A DNA stretch of 62,890 bases. Origin: JBFELO01 sp041552055. Lineage in GTDB: Bacteria; Acidobacteriota; Thermoanaerobaculia; Thermoanaerobaculales; Sulfomarinibacteraceae. A model generated the notes under the pieces. It was not told the DNA's origin, did not search any database, and saw nothing but the letters and a program-made list of their open reading frames with translations. Both the position numbers and the translations under genes were made by a program. The stretch lies in the NCBI GenBank assembly GCA_041552055.1, contig JBFELO010000010.1:1-62890 (forward strand), in the 5' to 3' direction. Numbering within the stretch: the stretch's first letter is position 1; every line of letters starts with the position of its first letter. Shown piece by piece: positions 1 to 8,493 of this stretch.

Positions 1-1348
1 ACCGAGATCTCAGACCGGGGGGATCCTCCTTCACGTCAGGGGGTTGTCGCCCCTGAAGCACGTCGGACAGGAAGCGGAGATTCTCGTCGCCGGCCACGAC
101 CGGAAGCCCGCTCTCGGCCACCAATCGGATGAAGGCGATCCGGGTGCCGAGGAGCCCGCGCTCGATGCGATGACGTGGAAATCGGAACCCGGCGCGCTCG
201 AAAGGTCGCATGTCGGGGGCTCGAACGATCGACCCTCCGATCCGGTCGTACCCGACCTCCAACAGGCCCAGCGCGTCAGTCCACGTGAGCTCCTGCTCAT
301 CGACCTTGAACGCGGCCCGAACGAGGATCTTCCCGTTGGGCGTCTCGTGCGCCTCGAGGTTGAGGGGGGTCGGCAGGAGTGGTGTTCGAAACGACGCGAG
401 GTGGCCCTGAGGCAGGTACCACGGATGTTGGGTCAGCTGTGGGTGGTCGAGGTTGAGGAACCGAAGTGCCTCTTCGCCGGTGAGCGTCTGGCGACCCTTT
501 CGATGGAACGGCACCAGTGGTGTGGCAGGGTCGAGCACGCGACACAGCAGGTTCCCGATCCGCGCCCATCTGCCGTGGATTCGCCCCTCCATCCCGTGGG
601 CCGGCAGCACGGTGCCGTCGGCGAGGCGATAGCCGGGTTCGAGAACGATGCCCTGGTCGTTCCAGCTGGATGAGAGCACCGGATGCAGGCGCGCCTCCGA
701 CAGCTCGAGCCCCTCGAGATCACCCTCGAGCCGAATAGCTGGAATGGTGCGCAGCAGCGGCAGTGCGACGGGGAGTACCGGAGCGGAGAAGAACACCACC
801 CGGGTGTCTCCTGACGGCAGCTTGATGTGGATCTCCACGGTGTTGCCGACGAGCCGTGCGGTTGCGGTGCCAGAGCTCTGCAGTGAGAGCTGCAGTTCGA
901 GGGCGGATCGTAGATCTGAGCCGGTGAGATGGCTCAGATCGACTCGCTCGGCGGCGGTTCGGCTGGGTGCGATGAACGGGTGACGCGATTTGGCGCGCCA
1001 GGCCGCGCCCGGCCCGAGCCGGTGCATGGTCGGTCGAATGTCGAACCACTGCAGCAACGCCGCCGCAGCGTGCTGGCAGGCGGCGTCATCCCCGCACAGG
1101 GTGCAGCCGGGGAGGAGCGGATGGCCGGCCGCGTGGTCGGGCACGTGCACCGTGCAGGCGGGCTGGGAAAGCTCCGCCTCGATCCGGTCACCGTTCCACA
1201 CGATTCGCACCACCTGGCGTTCCTGGTACAACCGGTAACCGCGTTCCGCCGTTCCCCGGGGCAACATGCCGAGGAGTTCACCGCGATTGATGCGAAACAG
1301 GAAGCTCCCGGAGACACCGTGATCGCCCGGTGGATGCCTGTCGGACAT
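1..1348 (-). CDS. SNF2-type helicase-associated protein, N-terminal part (cut by window edge)
   Basis: The frame is open from an ATG at 1348 to base 1 (449 codons) with no stop, so only the N-terminal part is present. Residues 82-93 hold a CxxC...CxH cluster followed by AAAALL, like a divergent SWIM zinc finger. Later stretches (FLNLDHPQL near residue 300; LVAESGLPVVAGDENLRFL near the end) resemble the region before the motor of bacterial SNF2 proteins. The helicase motifs themselves would lie outside the window. SWIM-SNF2 proteins are thought to act on DNA or chromatin-like complexes; the role here is unknown. There is no clear ribosome binding site before the ATG. The family call is from pattern memory and is moderate. 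Confidence 0.55.
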   Translation of the reverse strand, partial: MSDRHPPGDHGVSGSFLFRINRGELLGMLPRGTAERGYRLYQERQVVRIVWNGDRIEAELSQPACTVHVPDHAAGHPLLPGCTLCGDDAACQHAAAALLQWFDIRPTMHRLGPGAAWRAKSRHPFIAPSRTAAERVDLSHLTGSDLRSALELQLSLQSSGTATARLVGNTVEIHIKLPSGDTRVVFFSAPVLPVALPLLRTIPAIRLEGDLEGLELSEARLHPVLSSSWNDQGIVLEPGYRLADGTVLPAHGMEGRIHGRWARIGNLLCRVLDPATPLVPFHRKGRQTLTGEEALRFLNLDHPQLTQHPWYLPQGHLASFRTPLLPTPLNLEAHETPNGKILVRAAFKVDEQELTWTDALGLLEVGYDRIGGSIVRAPDMRPFERAGFRFPRHRIERGLLGTRIAFIRLVAESGLPVVAGDENLRFLSDVLQGRQPPDVKEDPPGLRSR

Positions 1349-1640
1349 AGCCCGTCATCATAGCAGGAATCCCACCGACGCGGGAGGCACAGCTCGGCCG
1401 TGCCAATCCGCATGACTCAGGGGCAGCCCCCGTCTCCGTCTCCTTATTCCTCTCCGTGCCCGAGTCGCCGTTGGGAATCCGCGCGCTGATTCGGAGACCG
1501 ACATGGAGGCGGGTTTGCCGGGTGCAGTCCCGTGGCGGCCACCCGAGACGTAATTTTGGGGGAGAGTCACCGTGTGGCCCGGTTTTCCCCGGAGAACGAC
1601 GGCCCTCCGGAATGGAGTCTGTCCGCAGGGGCTGGCAAAA
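1349..1640. other. Intergenic, simple repeats only
   Basis: No convincing gene. At about 1428-1471 there is a degenerate TCCGTN-type tandem repeat ending in CTCCGTGCCCGAGTCG, the same ending seen in other gaps of this window. The rest is GC-rich sequence without recognisable signals. Confidence 0.5.
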
Positions 1641-1716
1641 CCATCTTTATTTCAATTGGTTATGATCTAATTTGATATAAATGACATTAAATAATGAGAA
1701 ATTCAATATTGTAGAC

Positions 1717-1745
1717 TTGACAAATATTAACTCAGATCATATATT
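1717..1745 (+). promoter_or_regulatory. Sigma70-type promoter of hsp20 in an AT-rich island
   Basis: TTGACA at 1717-1722 and TATATT at 1740-1745 are separated by 17 bases, a near-consensus housekeeping promoter. The roughly 120 bases before the gene (about 1640-1760) are very AT-rich in a GC-rich genome, which could act as an UP element or a curved region. No CIRCE inverted repeat is visible. The expected transcription start is near 1752, leaving a leader of about 30 bases with a strong ribosome binding site. Confidence 0.75.
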
Positions 1746-1783
1746 ATGCATTGACGGAGAACGAACGAAAGGAGACTTCCACC

Positions 1784-2248
1784 ATGCGTACTTTGACCCG
1801 TTGGGAGCCGATGAGTGAGATGGCAAACACCACAAGAGGCTTCGATCGGATGTTCGACGAGCTGATGGGCAGGGGCCTGCGGCGCGTCTTCAATGAGGGC
1901 GCGGTGCGCGGCACCTGGACGCCGGCCGTGGACATCGTCGAAAAGGAGAACGGGATCCACATCATTGCCGACCTGCCCGGTTTCAATGCCGAGGATGTCG
2001 ACGTGACGGTCGAGGACGGCGTTCTCACCGTTCGCGGCGAGCGCCGGTTCGAGGAGGCTGCCGAGGGCGAGACCTACCATCGAGTGGAGCGCTCGTACGG
2101 CATGTTCGAGCGCACGTTCAGCCTGCCGAACTCGGTGGATCCCGCCAAGATCGAGGCCACGTTCGATGGCGGCGAGATGAAGATCGTGCTTCCCAAGCGC
2201 GAGGAGTCGAAGCCCCGTTCGATCAAAGTGAAGGTCGAAAAGAAGTAG
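1784..2248 (+). CDS. Small heat-shock protein, Hsp20/alpha-crystallin family
   Basis: A 154-residue ATP-independent holdase chaperone that binds unfolding proteins in the cytoplasm. The start is ATG 1784, because AAAGGAG at 1768-1774 sits nine bases upstream; the longer frame from TTG 1751 would begin at the predicted transcription start. The alpha-crystallin domain covers about residues 45-145: PAVDIVEK, then ADLPGF, then the DGVLTVRGERR strand, and the closing GEMKIVLPK. The C-terminal tail is lysine-rich. It is a single-gene unit with its own promoter and a strong hairpin downstream. Confidence 0.95.
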   Translation: MRTLTRWEPMSEMANTTRGFDRMFDELMGRGLRRVFNEGAVRGTWTPAVDIVEKENGIHIIADLPGFNAEDVDVTVEDGVLTVRGERRFEEAAEGETYHRVERSYGMFERTFSLPNSVDPAKIEATFDGGEMKIVLPKREESKPRSIKVKVEKK

Positions 2249-2275
2249 TCGCCGATCCGCTCATCGATGGGGACA

Positions 2276-2303
2276 CGCCCCGGGGGGTTTTCTCCCCGGG
2301 GCG
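2276..2303 (+). terminator. Hairpin terminator after hsp20
   Basis: A perfect 10-bp stem (CGCCCCGGGG / CCCCGGGGCG) with an 8-base loop lies 27 bases after the hsp20 stop. The tract after it (TTCCGTTGC) is poor in T, so it may be a weak intrinsic terminator or mainly a 3' stabilising hairpin. Confidence 0.65.
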
Positions 2304-2370
2304 TTCCGTTGCATGCCTGCATTAGACGTCCGGTGAGACGCTCCTGTGAGGCCTACGCGTGCAACTGAGG

Positions 2371-2411
2371 TTCCCTCCGTTCCCGTCCCCCTTCCCGTCC
2401 CCGTGCCCGAG
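2371..2411. repeat. TCCGTN-type degenerate tandem repeat
   Basis: Runs of CCCGTC/CCGTTC units end in CCCCGTGCCCGAGCGG. The same closing word recurs near 1466, 13420 and 61090. The gap 2304-2602 between hsp20 and the patatin gene holds nothing else I recognise apart from the TAGGTT box at 2590-2595. Confidence 0.6.
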
Positions 2412-2602
2412 CGGCACATTTCAGCAAACTGCAGAAGCCCACCTCCGTCAGCCGGACACATCGGAAAGCCGAGGGCCCTGATCTCTCGGGAACGGGTCGG
2501 GAACGACACGACGGCCAACCTCACTCGACGGGATGGGCATGGCGCAGGTCATGGAGAGGCAGCGGTTGACGCGCGGACCGGGTCGGTCGTAGGTTAAGCG
2601 CC

Positions 2603-3469
2603 ATGGATGACGATCGCGTGCTGCTGGCCTTGGGCGGTGGCGCCGCCCGCGGGCTCGCACACATCGGGGTCTTGCGTGGCCTGGAAGAGGATGGGATCGA
2701 GGTGGTCGGGATTGCCGGGACCTCGATGGGATCCGTCGTCGGTGCCCTTGCCGCCTCAGGGGTGAACGCCAACGAGATCGAAGGTGTATTCAGGGGCGTC
2801 GGCTGGACGACCCTGGGTCGGATCATGTTGGGATCGATGGTGGGAGAAGCGTTCCACGACCTTCTCTTGGAGATCCTCGGCAAGGGTTCGATCGAGAACC
2901 TGAGGATTCCGTTCGCCGCGGTGTGCTGCGACCTCGACACCGGCGAGGAGGTGGCGCTCAGGGAGGGCAGCATCGCCGATGCGGTGCGGGCTTCGTCGGC
3001 GATTCCGGGTTTTCTGGCGCCGTTCAGGATCGGCACGAGGACGCTCGTCGACGGGGTGGTTGTCGAGCCGGTCCCAGTAAACGTGGCTCGCGATCTCGGT
3101 CAGGCGCCGGTGTTGCCGGTCAATGTCTTGCGGCCGCCGGAGCCCGGACAGCCGACTACGTTCGTCCACTCCCCCCCGCGAGCCCATGGTCTGCGCTCGG
3201 CGGTGCTCACCCGCGTGGAGAGATGGATGACCAGGCGCACGGATGGGAATGGCGAGTCCGACCTGCCTGGCCGGCGGGAGGTGGTGATGCGCTCCTTCCT
3301 CATCATGCAGTACCACCTGGCAGCCTCGATGTGCGAGCCGGTCCCGATGATCGAACCGGACGTGGGCCGGTTCGGCTGGTTCGACTTTGCCAAGGTGAGG
3401 GGCATCGTGGACGAGGGCTACCACGCGTACCGTCGTTGGCGCGCTGACACTCAGCGCTCCGCTCCGTGA
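2603..3469 (+). CDS. Patatin-like phospholipase (NTE/RssA type)
   Basis: A 288-residue serine lipid hydrolase. The oxyanion-hole motif GGGAARG is at residues 11-17, the nucleophile elbow GTSMGS places Ser41, and the catalytic Asp is D150 in LVDGVVVEP, so the Ser-Asp dyad is complete. No signal peptide is seen; members are usually cytoplasmic or membrane-associated and act on phospholipids or lysophospholipids. The start has no Shine-Dalgarno site, but TAGGTT lies 7 bases before the ATG, which suggests a leaderless message. The gene converges on sodB. The substrate cannot be told from sequence. Confidence 0.9.
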   Translation: MDDDRVLLALGGGAARGLAHIGVLRGLEEDGIEVVGIAGTSMGSVVGALAASGVNANEIEGVFRGVGWTTLGRIMLGSMVGEAFHDLLLEILGKGSIENLRIPFAAVCCDLDTGEEVALREGSIADAVRASSAIPGFLAPFRIGTRTLVDGVVVEPVPVNVARDLGQAPVLPVNVLRPPEPGQPTTFVHSPPRAHGLRSAVLTRVERWMTRRTDGNGESDLPGRREVVMRSFLIMQYHLAASMCEPVPMIEPDVGRFGWFDFAKVRGIVDEGYHAYRRWRADTQRSAP

Positions 3470-3490
3470 CTCGCGCCGGACCCGTCGACG

Positions 3491-4072
3491 CTATCTCGCC
3501 AGGTTGGCGCGCACGAACTCCCAGTTGACCAGGTCCCAGAATGCTTCGACGTACTTCGGTCTGGCGTTGCGGTAGTCGACGTAGTAGGCGTGTTCCCACA
3601 CGTCGCACGTCAGTACCGGCGTCGCACCCTCCCGCAGTGGGTTGTCTGCATTGCTCGTGCTGGTGATGGACAGCGATCCGTCAGCCCTTCTGACGAGCCA
3701 TGCCCAGCCGGAGCCGAAGTGGGACACCGCCGCGCTGCTGAAGCTCTGCCTGAACGCTTCCAGGCTGCCGAAGGCGGCCTCTATCGCCTCGGCCACGTCT
3801 GCGGGCGGCTCGCCGCCGCCGCCGGGGCTGAGGCTGTTCCAGTAGAAGGTGTGATTCCACACCTGAGCGGCGTTGTTGTAGATGCCGCCGGTCGCCGTCG
3901 CCATGATGGCCTGGAGCGACGTCTCCTGCCAATCCGTGCCGTCGGTGAGGCGGTTGAGGTTGTCGACGTACGCACGGTGGTGCTTGCCGTAGTGATAGTC
4001 GATGGTCTCGGCCGAGACGTGGGGCGCGAGTGCGTCACCGGCGTAGGGGAGATCCGGGAGCTGAAACGCCAT
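3491..4072 (-). CDS. sodB: Superoxide dismutase, iron type
   Basis: A 193-residue enzyme that converts superoxide to hydrogen peroxide and oxygen. Metal ligands are H27, H74, D157 (in CDVWEHAYY) and H161. The active-site Gln70 in NNAAQVWNH and the overall similarity to E. coli SodB point to iron rather than manganese. The start is ATG 4072 because GGAGG stands five bases upstream and the family length fits exactly; the same frame runs further upstream but that part is not SOD. No signal peptide is present, so it is cytoplasmic. It is the last gene of a minus-strand cluster and converges with the patatin gene. Confidence 0.95.
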   Translation of the reverse strand: MAFQLPDLPYAGDALAPHVSAETIDYHYGKHHRAYVDNLNRLTDGTDWQETSLQAIMATATGGIYNNAAQVWNHTFYWNSLSPGGGGEPPADVAEAIEAAFGSLEAFRQSFSSAAVSHFGSGWAWLVRRADGSLSITSTSNADNPLREGATPVLTCDVWEHAYYVDYRNARPKYVEAFWDLVNWEFVRANLAR

Positions 4073-4179
4073 GGTGGCCTCCGTATGAGGGTATTCGAGA
4101 TGGATGGTACCAGAAATATCGACAATCGGGTGCCCCCGAGATCGCAGCAGCCGAGACCATGTCAGGCTGACCGCTGGCG

Positions 4180-5106
4180 TCACCATCCACCGGTCGCGCC
4201 CCCGCCCCCGAAGCTGCCGCCGCCGCCACTGAAACCTCCTCCGAATCCACCACCGCCGGACCAGCCGCCGCGCGATCCGGACCCGCCGACCCAGATCGGT
4301 CCGAACGGGCCGCGTCGGCCACCGGCCCCCGGCGCTCCCGGCGGCGGCCTCTTCGGCAGGATCGCGCGGAGCAGCGGGAACAGCACGAGCCACGCCGCGA
4401 CGGCGATGCCGCCGACGGTCGGTCCGAACAGGGCCGCGGGCATGAAGAAGAAGAACGGCGTCAGGAAGAGGTACAGAATCCAGCCCGCGGTTCCGCGCGC
4501 GGTGAGTGCGGCCTGGATGAACGGAAGGCCGAACAGCGCGAGCATGAACAACCACCCGAGGTCGGGCGCGTTGGTGCCGACATCCCCGGCCGGCTGCCGG
4601 TCGGGGAGGGGGAGGGGCTCGCCGCGGATCGCACTTTCGATCGCACCAACGGCCGCGTCCACTCCGCCATCGAAGTCCCCGGCGCGGAACCGCGGCGTCA
4701 TGAGGCTCCTGATGATCCGGTGGCTCTGGGCATCGGTCAGGGCTCCCTCGAGCCCGTAGCCGATCTCGATGCGCACCAATCGATCGTCACGCGCCACCAA
4801 CACCAGGACGCCGTCGTCGACATCGGCGCGGCCCAGCTGCCACGTCTCGACGACCCGCATCGAGAAATCCTCGATCGATTCGCCTTCGAGACCGGGGATG
4901 GTCAGGACCGCGACCTGGGCACCGGTGTCCGCCTCCAGCTGTCCCAGGCGGACATCGAGTCGATTCTCGAGATCCTCGCCGATCATGTTCGCCAGGTCGT
5001 TGACGCGGCCCGCGAGGTATGGCACTTCTAGATCGGCGGCCGCCGGTGGTGACAGCAGGAGCACGGCTACCGCGGCGATCGACCGGAACGTGCGGCTCGA
5101 ATTCAC
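4180..5106 (-). CDS. TPM-domain membrane protein with glycine-rich tail (YgcG type)
   Basis: A 308-residue protein. The start is taken as GTG 5106, just after the stop of the preceding TPM gene, with AGGGAG upstream. A signal peptide (about residues 1-24, ending PAAAD) is followed by a TPM domain (about 25-155, with QVAVLTIPGLEGESIEDF and GVLVLVARDDR), then two or three membrane segments (about 190-260) and a tail of glycine-serine repeats. YgcG-like proteins sit in the envelope. Some TPM domains bind calcium or have phosphatase activity, and this branch has been linked to photosystem or membrane-protein quality control elsewhere; the role here is unknown. It is the third gene of a lemA-TPM-TPM operon. 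Confidence 0.85.
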   Translation of the reverse strand: MNSSRTFRSIAAVAVLLLSPPAAADLEVPYLAGRVNDLANMIGEDLENRLDVRLGQLEADTGAQVAVLTIPGLEGESIEDFSMRVVETWQLGRADVDDGVLVLVARDDRLVRIEIGYGLEGALTDAQSHRIIRSLMTPRFRAGDFDGGVDAAVGAIESAIRGEPLPLPDRQPAGDVGTNAPDLGWLFMLALFGLPFIQAALTARGTAGWILYLFLTPFFFFMPAALFGPTVGGIAVAAWLVLFPLLRAILPKRPPPGAPGAGGRRGPFGPIWVGGSGSRGGWSGGGGFGGGFSGGGGSFGGGGATGGW

Positions 5107-5107
5107 G

Positions 5108-5761
5108 TCAACGCTCCCTGAGGCGTGGCGAATCGGCGAGTTCGTTCTCATCGTCGGACCGACGATCCATCCGGTACCGAGCCAGGAGCTCGCCGCACCC
5201 TTCGATAACACGTATCAGCGCCTGCACAGATCGACCCGCGCGGATCCCGGCGGTCAGCTCCTCCACCAGGCGATCCCACTCCCCGGCCGGCACCGCGTGA
5301 TGGATGCCCTCGTCGGCGAGAATGACCGCGCGGTGTTCGAACACGGCGACAAAAATGAGGATCCCGGTCCGGTCCCGGGTTCGAAACATCTCCTCCTCGA
5401 GGAATGCCGCCTCGGCGCGCAGCTGGGCACGGCGGTCCAGGGTGTCGGACGGAATCAGCGGCCGGGCGACGCGATCGATGCTGCCGATGAGATACCCGAG
5501 TCCCGCGCCGACCAGCGCCGGTAGTGTGATCCACAGGACGCCCCAGCCGCCCCAATGGCCGCCAGTCGAGTGGACTGCGCCGGCGATCAGAGCGAACGAG
5601 AGGCTTCCCAGGGTGGCCGCCAGCCAGCGCCCCTCGGCGTGATCATCGATCCGTTCCACGATGTACGACACGATCTCGCCGGCGGTACGCCCCTCGGCGG
5701 CTTCCGTCGCCCGTCGAATCGCGGCGCGGTCGGCGTCACTGAGCAGGTCGTCAATTCGCAT
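5108..5761 (-). CDS. TPM-domain protein, short membrane form
   Basis: A 217-residue protein. The N-terminal part (IDDLLSDADRAAIRRATEAAEGRTAGEIV) is a TPM-domain start. Two hydrophobic segments lie at about residues 50-95, and the second half of the TPM fold follows (GILIFVAVFEHRAVILAD). Its stop codon is one base before the start of the next TPM gene, so the two are probably translationally coupled. LemA with two TPM proteins is a common trio in many phyla. The biochemical function is unknown. Confidence 0.85.
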   Translation of the reverse strand: MRIDDLLSDADRAAIRRATEAAEGRTAGEIVSYIVERIDDHAEGRWLAATLGSLSFALIAGAVHSTGGHWGGWGVLWITLPALVGAGLGYLIGSIDRVARPLIPSDTLDRRAQLRAEAAFLEEEMFRTRDRTGILIFVAVFEHRAVILADEGIHHAVPAGEWDRLVEELTAGIRAGRSVQALIRVIEGCGELLARYRMDRRSDDENELADSPRLRER

Positions 5762-5797
5762 CGTCGTCCTTCGAGCCCGAAATCTCGAAATGCGTCC

Positions 5798-6388
5798 TCA
5801 GAACTCAACCTTCGGCGGTTCTTCGGCGCCGGGCTGCGCCTCGAAGTAGGCCTTCTCTTCGAACCCCAACAGGCCGGCGAACAACACCGCCGGGAACCGC
5901 CGTCGCGCGGTGTTGTACTCCTGAGCGACCTCGTTGTAGCGACGACGCTCGACCGCGATCCGGTTCTCGGTTCCTTCGAGCTGAACCTGCAGATCTCGGA
6001 ACGCCTGGGTCGCTGTCAGCTCGGGGTACCGCTCGACCACGACGAGGAGGCGCGAAAGCGCCGACGACAGCGCATCCTGCTGGGCCTGGAAGGCCGTCAT
6101 CTGCTCGGCATTCGGTGCCTCGTCGAAGCTCACCCGGCCAACCTTCGAGCGAGCCTCGGTCACGTTCTGGAGGGTCTCCTGCTCGAAGTCCGCAGCGCCC
6201 TTGACCGTGGCGACAAGGTTGGGGATCAGGTCGGCCCGTCGCTGATAGACATTCTCGACCTGGGCCCACGACGAGTCGACGGCCTCGTTGAGGGTCACCA
6301 GCCGGTTGTAAACGCCCCCCACCATCATGGCGATGACCAGGATGCCGACGATGAGAGCGACTCCGCAGCCGATCAGAGACTTGCCCAT
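5798..6388 (-). CDS. lemA: LemA family protein
   Basis: A 196-residue protein with one N-terminal membrane segment (about 5-25) and a helical-bundle domain. Family-typical words include YNRLVTLNEAVDSSWAQVE, YQRRADLIPNLV and EYNTARRRFP. LemA proteins have a short outside tail and a helical soluble domain; their function is unclear but they are very often encoded beside TPM proteins, as here. A GGAG-containing ribosome binding site precedes the ATG. It is the first gene of the lemA-TPM-TPM unit, 170 bases after the antiporter stop. Confidence 0.92.
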   Translation of the reverse strand: MGKSLIGCGVALIVGILVIAMMVGGVYNRLVTLNEAVDSSWAQVENVYQRRADLIPNLVATVKGAADFEQETLQNVTEARSKVGRVSFDEAPNAEQMTAFQAQQDALSSALSRLLVVVERYPELTATQAFRDLQVQLEGTENRIAVERRRYNEVAQEYNTARRRFPAVLFAGLLGFEEKAYFEAQPGAEEPPKVEF

Positions 6389-6558
6389 AGTGTGCCTCGC
6401 TCCATTCTTCTTCGACTCCGACCTGCGGGCGGCGCCGCGGGGGGTTCACTCGCCTGTGGGAATCGAGGACTCAAACATACCGTGACCGATGAGTCATGCC
6501 AACCCGTGCCCTGATCTGATGGCTCGCGTTGAATTCCGTCCGGGTGACGGTCGTCCAA

Positions 6559-8454
6559 TCAGGAGTTCGGCGTCGCCTTGGGCGTCTTCCCGGCGACCGA
6601 GGGGACCTCGGTCGGCCCCTCTTCGAGTGCCAGCCGGTGGGGGGTGAGGAGCTCGATCGGACGCCCCTCGGTGAGCAGCAGCGTCAACCGGTCGAGCTGG
6701 TCGAATCGGTCGTCGCTTACTTGCAGGACCGGCTCGTCTCCCCGGTGGCCGAGCAGCCTGAGTACTCCGTTGCTCTCTTCACGCTCGGCGGCGTGGAGGG
6801 CGGCGATCGCCTCCGCCGGCCGCGGATCGATCGTCAACTCGGTGAACTGGTCGTTCTCGATCCGTCGGACCCACTTGGGAACGTCGATCGCGCCTCCGCC
6901 GAGGAGGTCGACCCAGGCTCTGGAGCGTCGTCCGAGCTCGTCGGGTGGGCGCTGGATCGCCACCACGGGGTGCTCCACGCCGAACTCGGCGCGCACGAGC
7001 TCCGCCGCCAGCAGGTTGAGCTCGTCATTCGTGGTCGCCGCCACCACGGTCGAGTCGCGCTCGACTCCGGCCTCCTCGTATGCCGACGCCTCGCGCGCAT
7101 CACCGACCACTGTCAAGATGCCGGCCTTGCGGAATTTGTCCAGTCTCCAGGACACGACGTCGACCACCAGGGTCGTGCGGCCGGCCGCAGCCAGGTGCCG
7201 CGCGAGGACGCCGTTCAGGGCGTTGGCACCGACCAGAACGGCGCGACGCCGTGTCGGGTCATCAGTGAACCCGAGCCCACGGGGGAGCACGAGCGCGACT
7301 ACGGTCGACCATACGCCGGTGGCCAGAATGGTCAGGTAGACCAGCCCTTCCATTGCCGGGCCTCCGGCGATCCCCGCTTCACTCATCGCGCGCGCACCGA
7401 GCGACGCGACTGCCGCAGCGACGATGCCCCGCGGTGCCGTCAGACCGATCATGACGCGCCCGCGCCACTCCAGCTGCGGCGGCCAGATCGAGAGCGCGAC
7501 TGCCGCGGGACGGATCAGGGCGATCAGCCCCGCCACGACCAGCGCGCCGCGCCAGCCGAGATCGAGTACGCTGCCGAGATCGAGCTGGGCCGAAAGCAGT
7601 ATGAACAGCACCGAGATCAGAAGGGTTGTGAGCTGTCCCTTGAATGCCTTCACCGATACCAGGTCGGGGAGCTCTGCCGCGGAGATCGTGAAGCCCATCA
7701 CCATCGCGGCCAGAATCCCGGACTGACTGGCCTGGTGCTCGGCGACCAGGTAGCACACCATCACCAGCGCCAGGATGCTGAGATTCCGGAGCTCTCCGCT
7801 CACGATGCGGCTGCGCAGCACGATCCGAGCGAGCGCACCCGCCGCAAAACCGAGAATGACTCCGGTGGCTGTGAGGGTCAGCAGCTCCCCGGTCAGCTCG
7901 CGGAAGGGGATCCCGGCGCGTTGGATCCACTGCAGCACGACGTAGGCGAGAATCGCGCCGATGGGATCGACGATCAGGCCCTCCGACACGAGGATCGTCT
8001 TGACCTCGCGGGGCGCGATCATGTGCCGCAGCAGCGGCACGATGACCGTCGGACCGGTGACCGTCACCACCGCCCCGAACAGAGCGGCAGCCGACCACGA
8101 CATCCCGGTGAGGAAGTGGGCCAGCCAGGCCCCCCCGGCGCCGGTGACCGCGACGCCGATGGTGAGGATATTCCGGACCGGCGCGCCCACCTTGGCGAGT
8201 CGTTGAGGATCGAGTGACAGCCCGCCCTCGAACAGGATGATCGCGACCCCGAGGTGGATCAGGGCTTCGAGTGCGTCGCCCAGAGCCTCCGGATGTACCA
8301 GGCCGACCCCGGCGGGACCGCACAGGATGCCGAGCAGCATCAGCGGAAGAATTGCCGGCAGCTGAAACCGTTCTGCAATGACCTGCCCGGCGATGCCGAG
8401 CGCGACTGCCGCGACGAAGGTGGTCAGAATGGTTTCCATCGTCGTCCGTGTCAC
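6559..8454 (-). CDS. Cation/proton antiporter with TrkA-N regulatory domain
   Basis: A 631-residue protein. The first 400 residues or so form a 12-13 helix Na+(K+)/H+ exchanger domain of the CPA superfamily (LFEGGLSLD, GAVVTVTGPTVIVPLL, SEGLIVDPIGAILAY, TAPRGIVAA). The following 120 residues form a Rossmann-like TrkA-N domain (VLVGANALNGVLARHL), and a shorter C-terminal region may be TrkA-C-like. It should exchange monovalent cations for protons across the inner membrane, gated by nucleotide binding. The start could be GTG 8454 or ATG 8439; neither has a clear ribosome binding site. The MscS channel gene lies 39 bases upstream, suggesting a shared role in ion and osmotic balance. Confidence 0.88.
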   Translation of the reverse strand: MTRTTMETILTTFVAAVALGIAGQVIAERFQLPAILPLMLLGILCGPAGVGLVHPEALGDALEALIHLGVAIILFEGGLSLDPQRLAKVGAPVRNILTIGVAVTGAGGAWLAHFLTGMSWSAAALFGAVVTVTGPTVIVPLLRHMIAPREVKTILVSEGLIVDPIGAILAYVVLQWIQRAGIPFRELTGELLTLTATGVILGFAAGALARIVLRSRIVSGELRNLSILALVMVCYLVAEHQASQSGILAAMVMGFTISAAELPDLVSVKAFKGQLTTLLISVLFILLSAQLDLGSVLDLGWRGALVVAGLIALIRPAAVALSIWPPQLEWRGRVMIGLTAPRGIVAAAVASLGARAMSEAGIAGGPAMEGLVYLTILATGVWSTVVALVLPRGLGFTDDPTRRRAVLVGANALNGVLARHLAAAGRTTLVVDVVSWRLDKFRKAGILTVVGDAREASAYEEAGVERDSTVVAATTNDELNLLAAELVRAEFGVEHPVVAIQRPPDELGRRSRAWVDLLGGGAIDVPKWVRRIENDQFTELTIDPRPAEAIAALHAAEREESNGVLRLLGHRGDEPVLQVSDDRFDQLDRLTLLLTEGRPIELLTPHRLALEEGPTEVPSVAGKTPKATPNS

Positions 8455-8493
8455 CCCCAGCGCGTGCCGGTCCCGGGTGCCATCATAGTTGGA

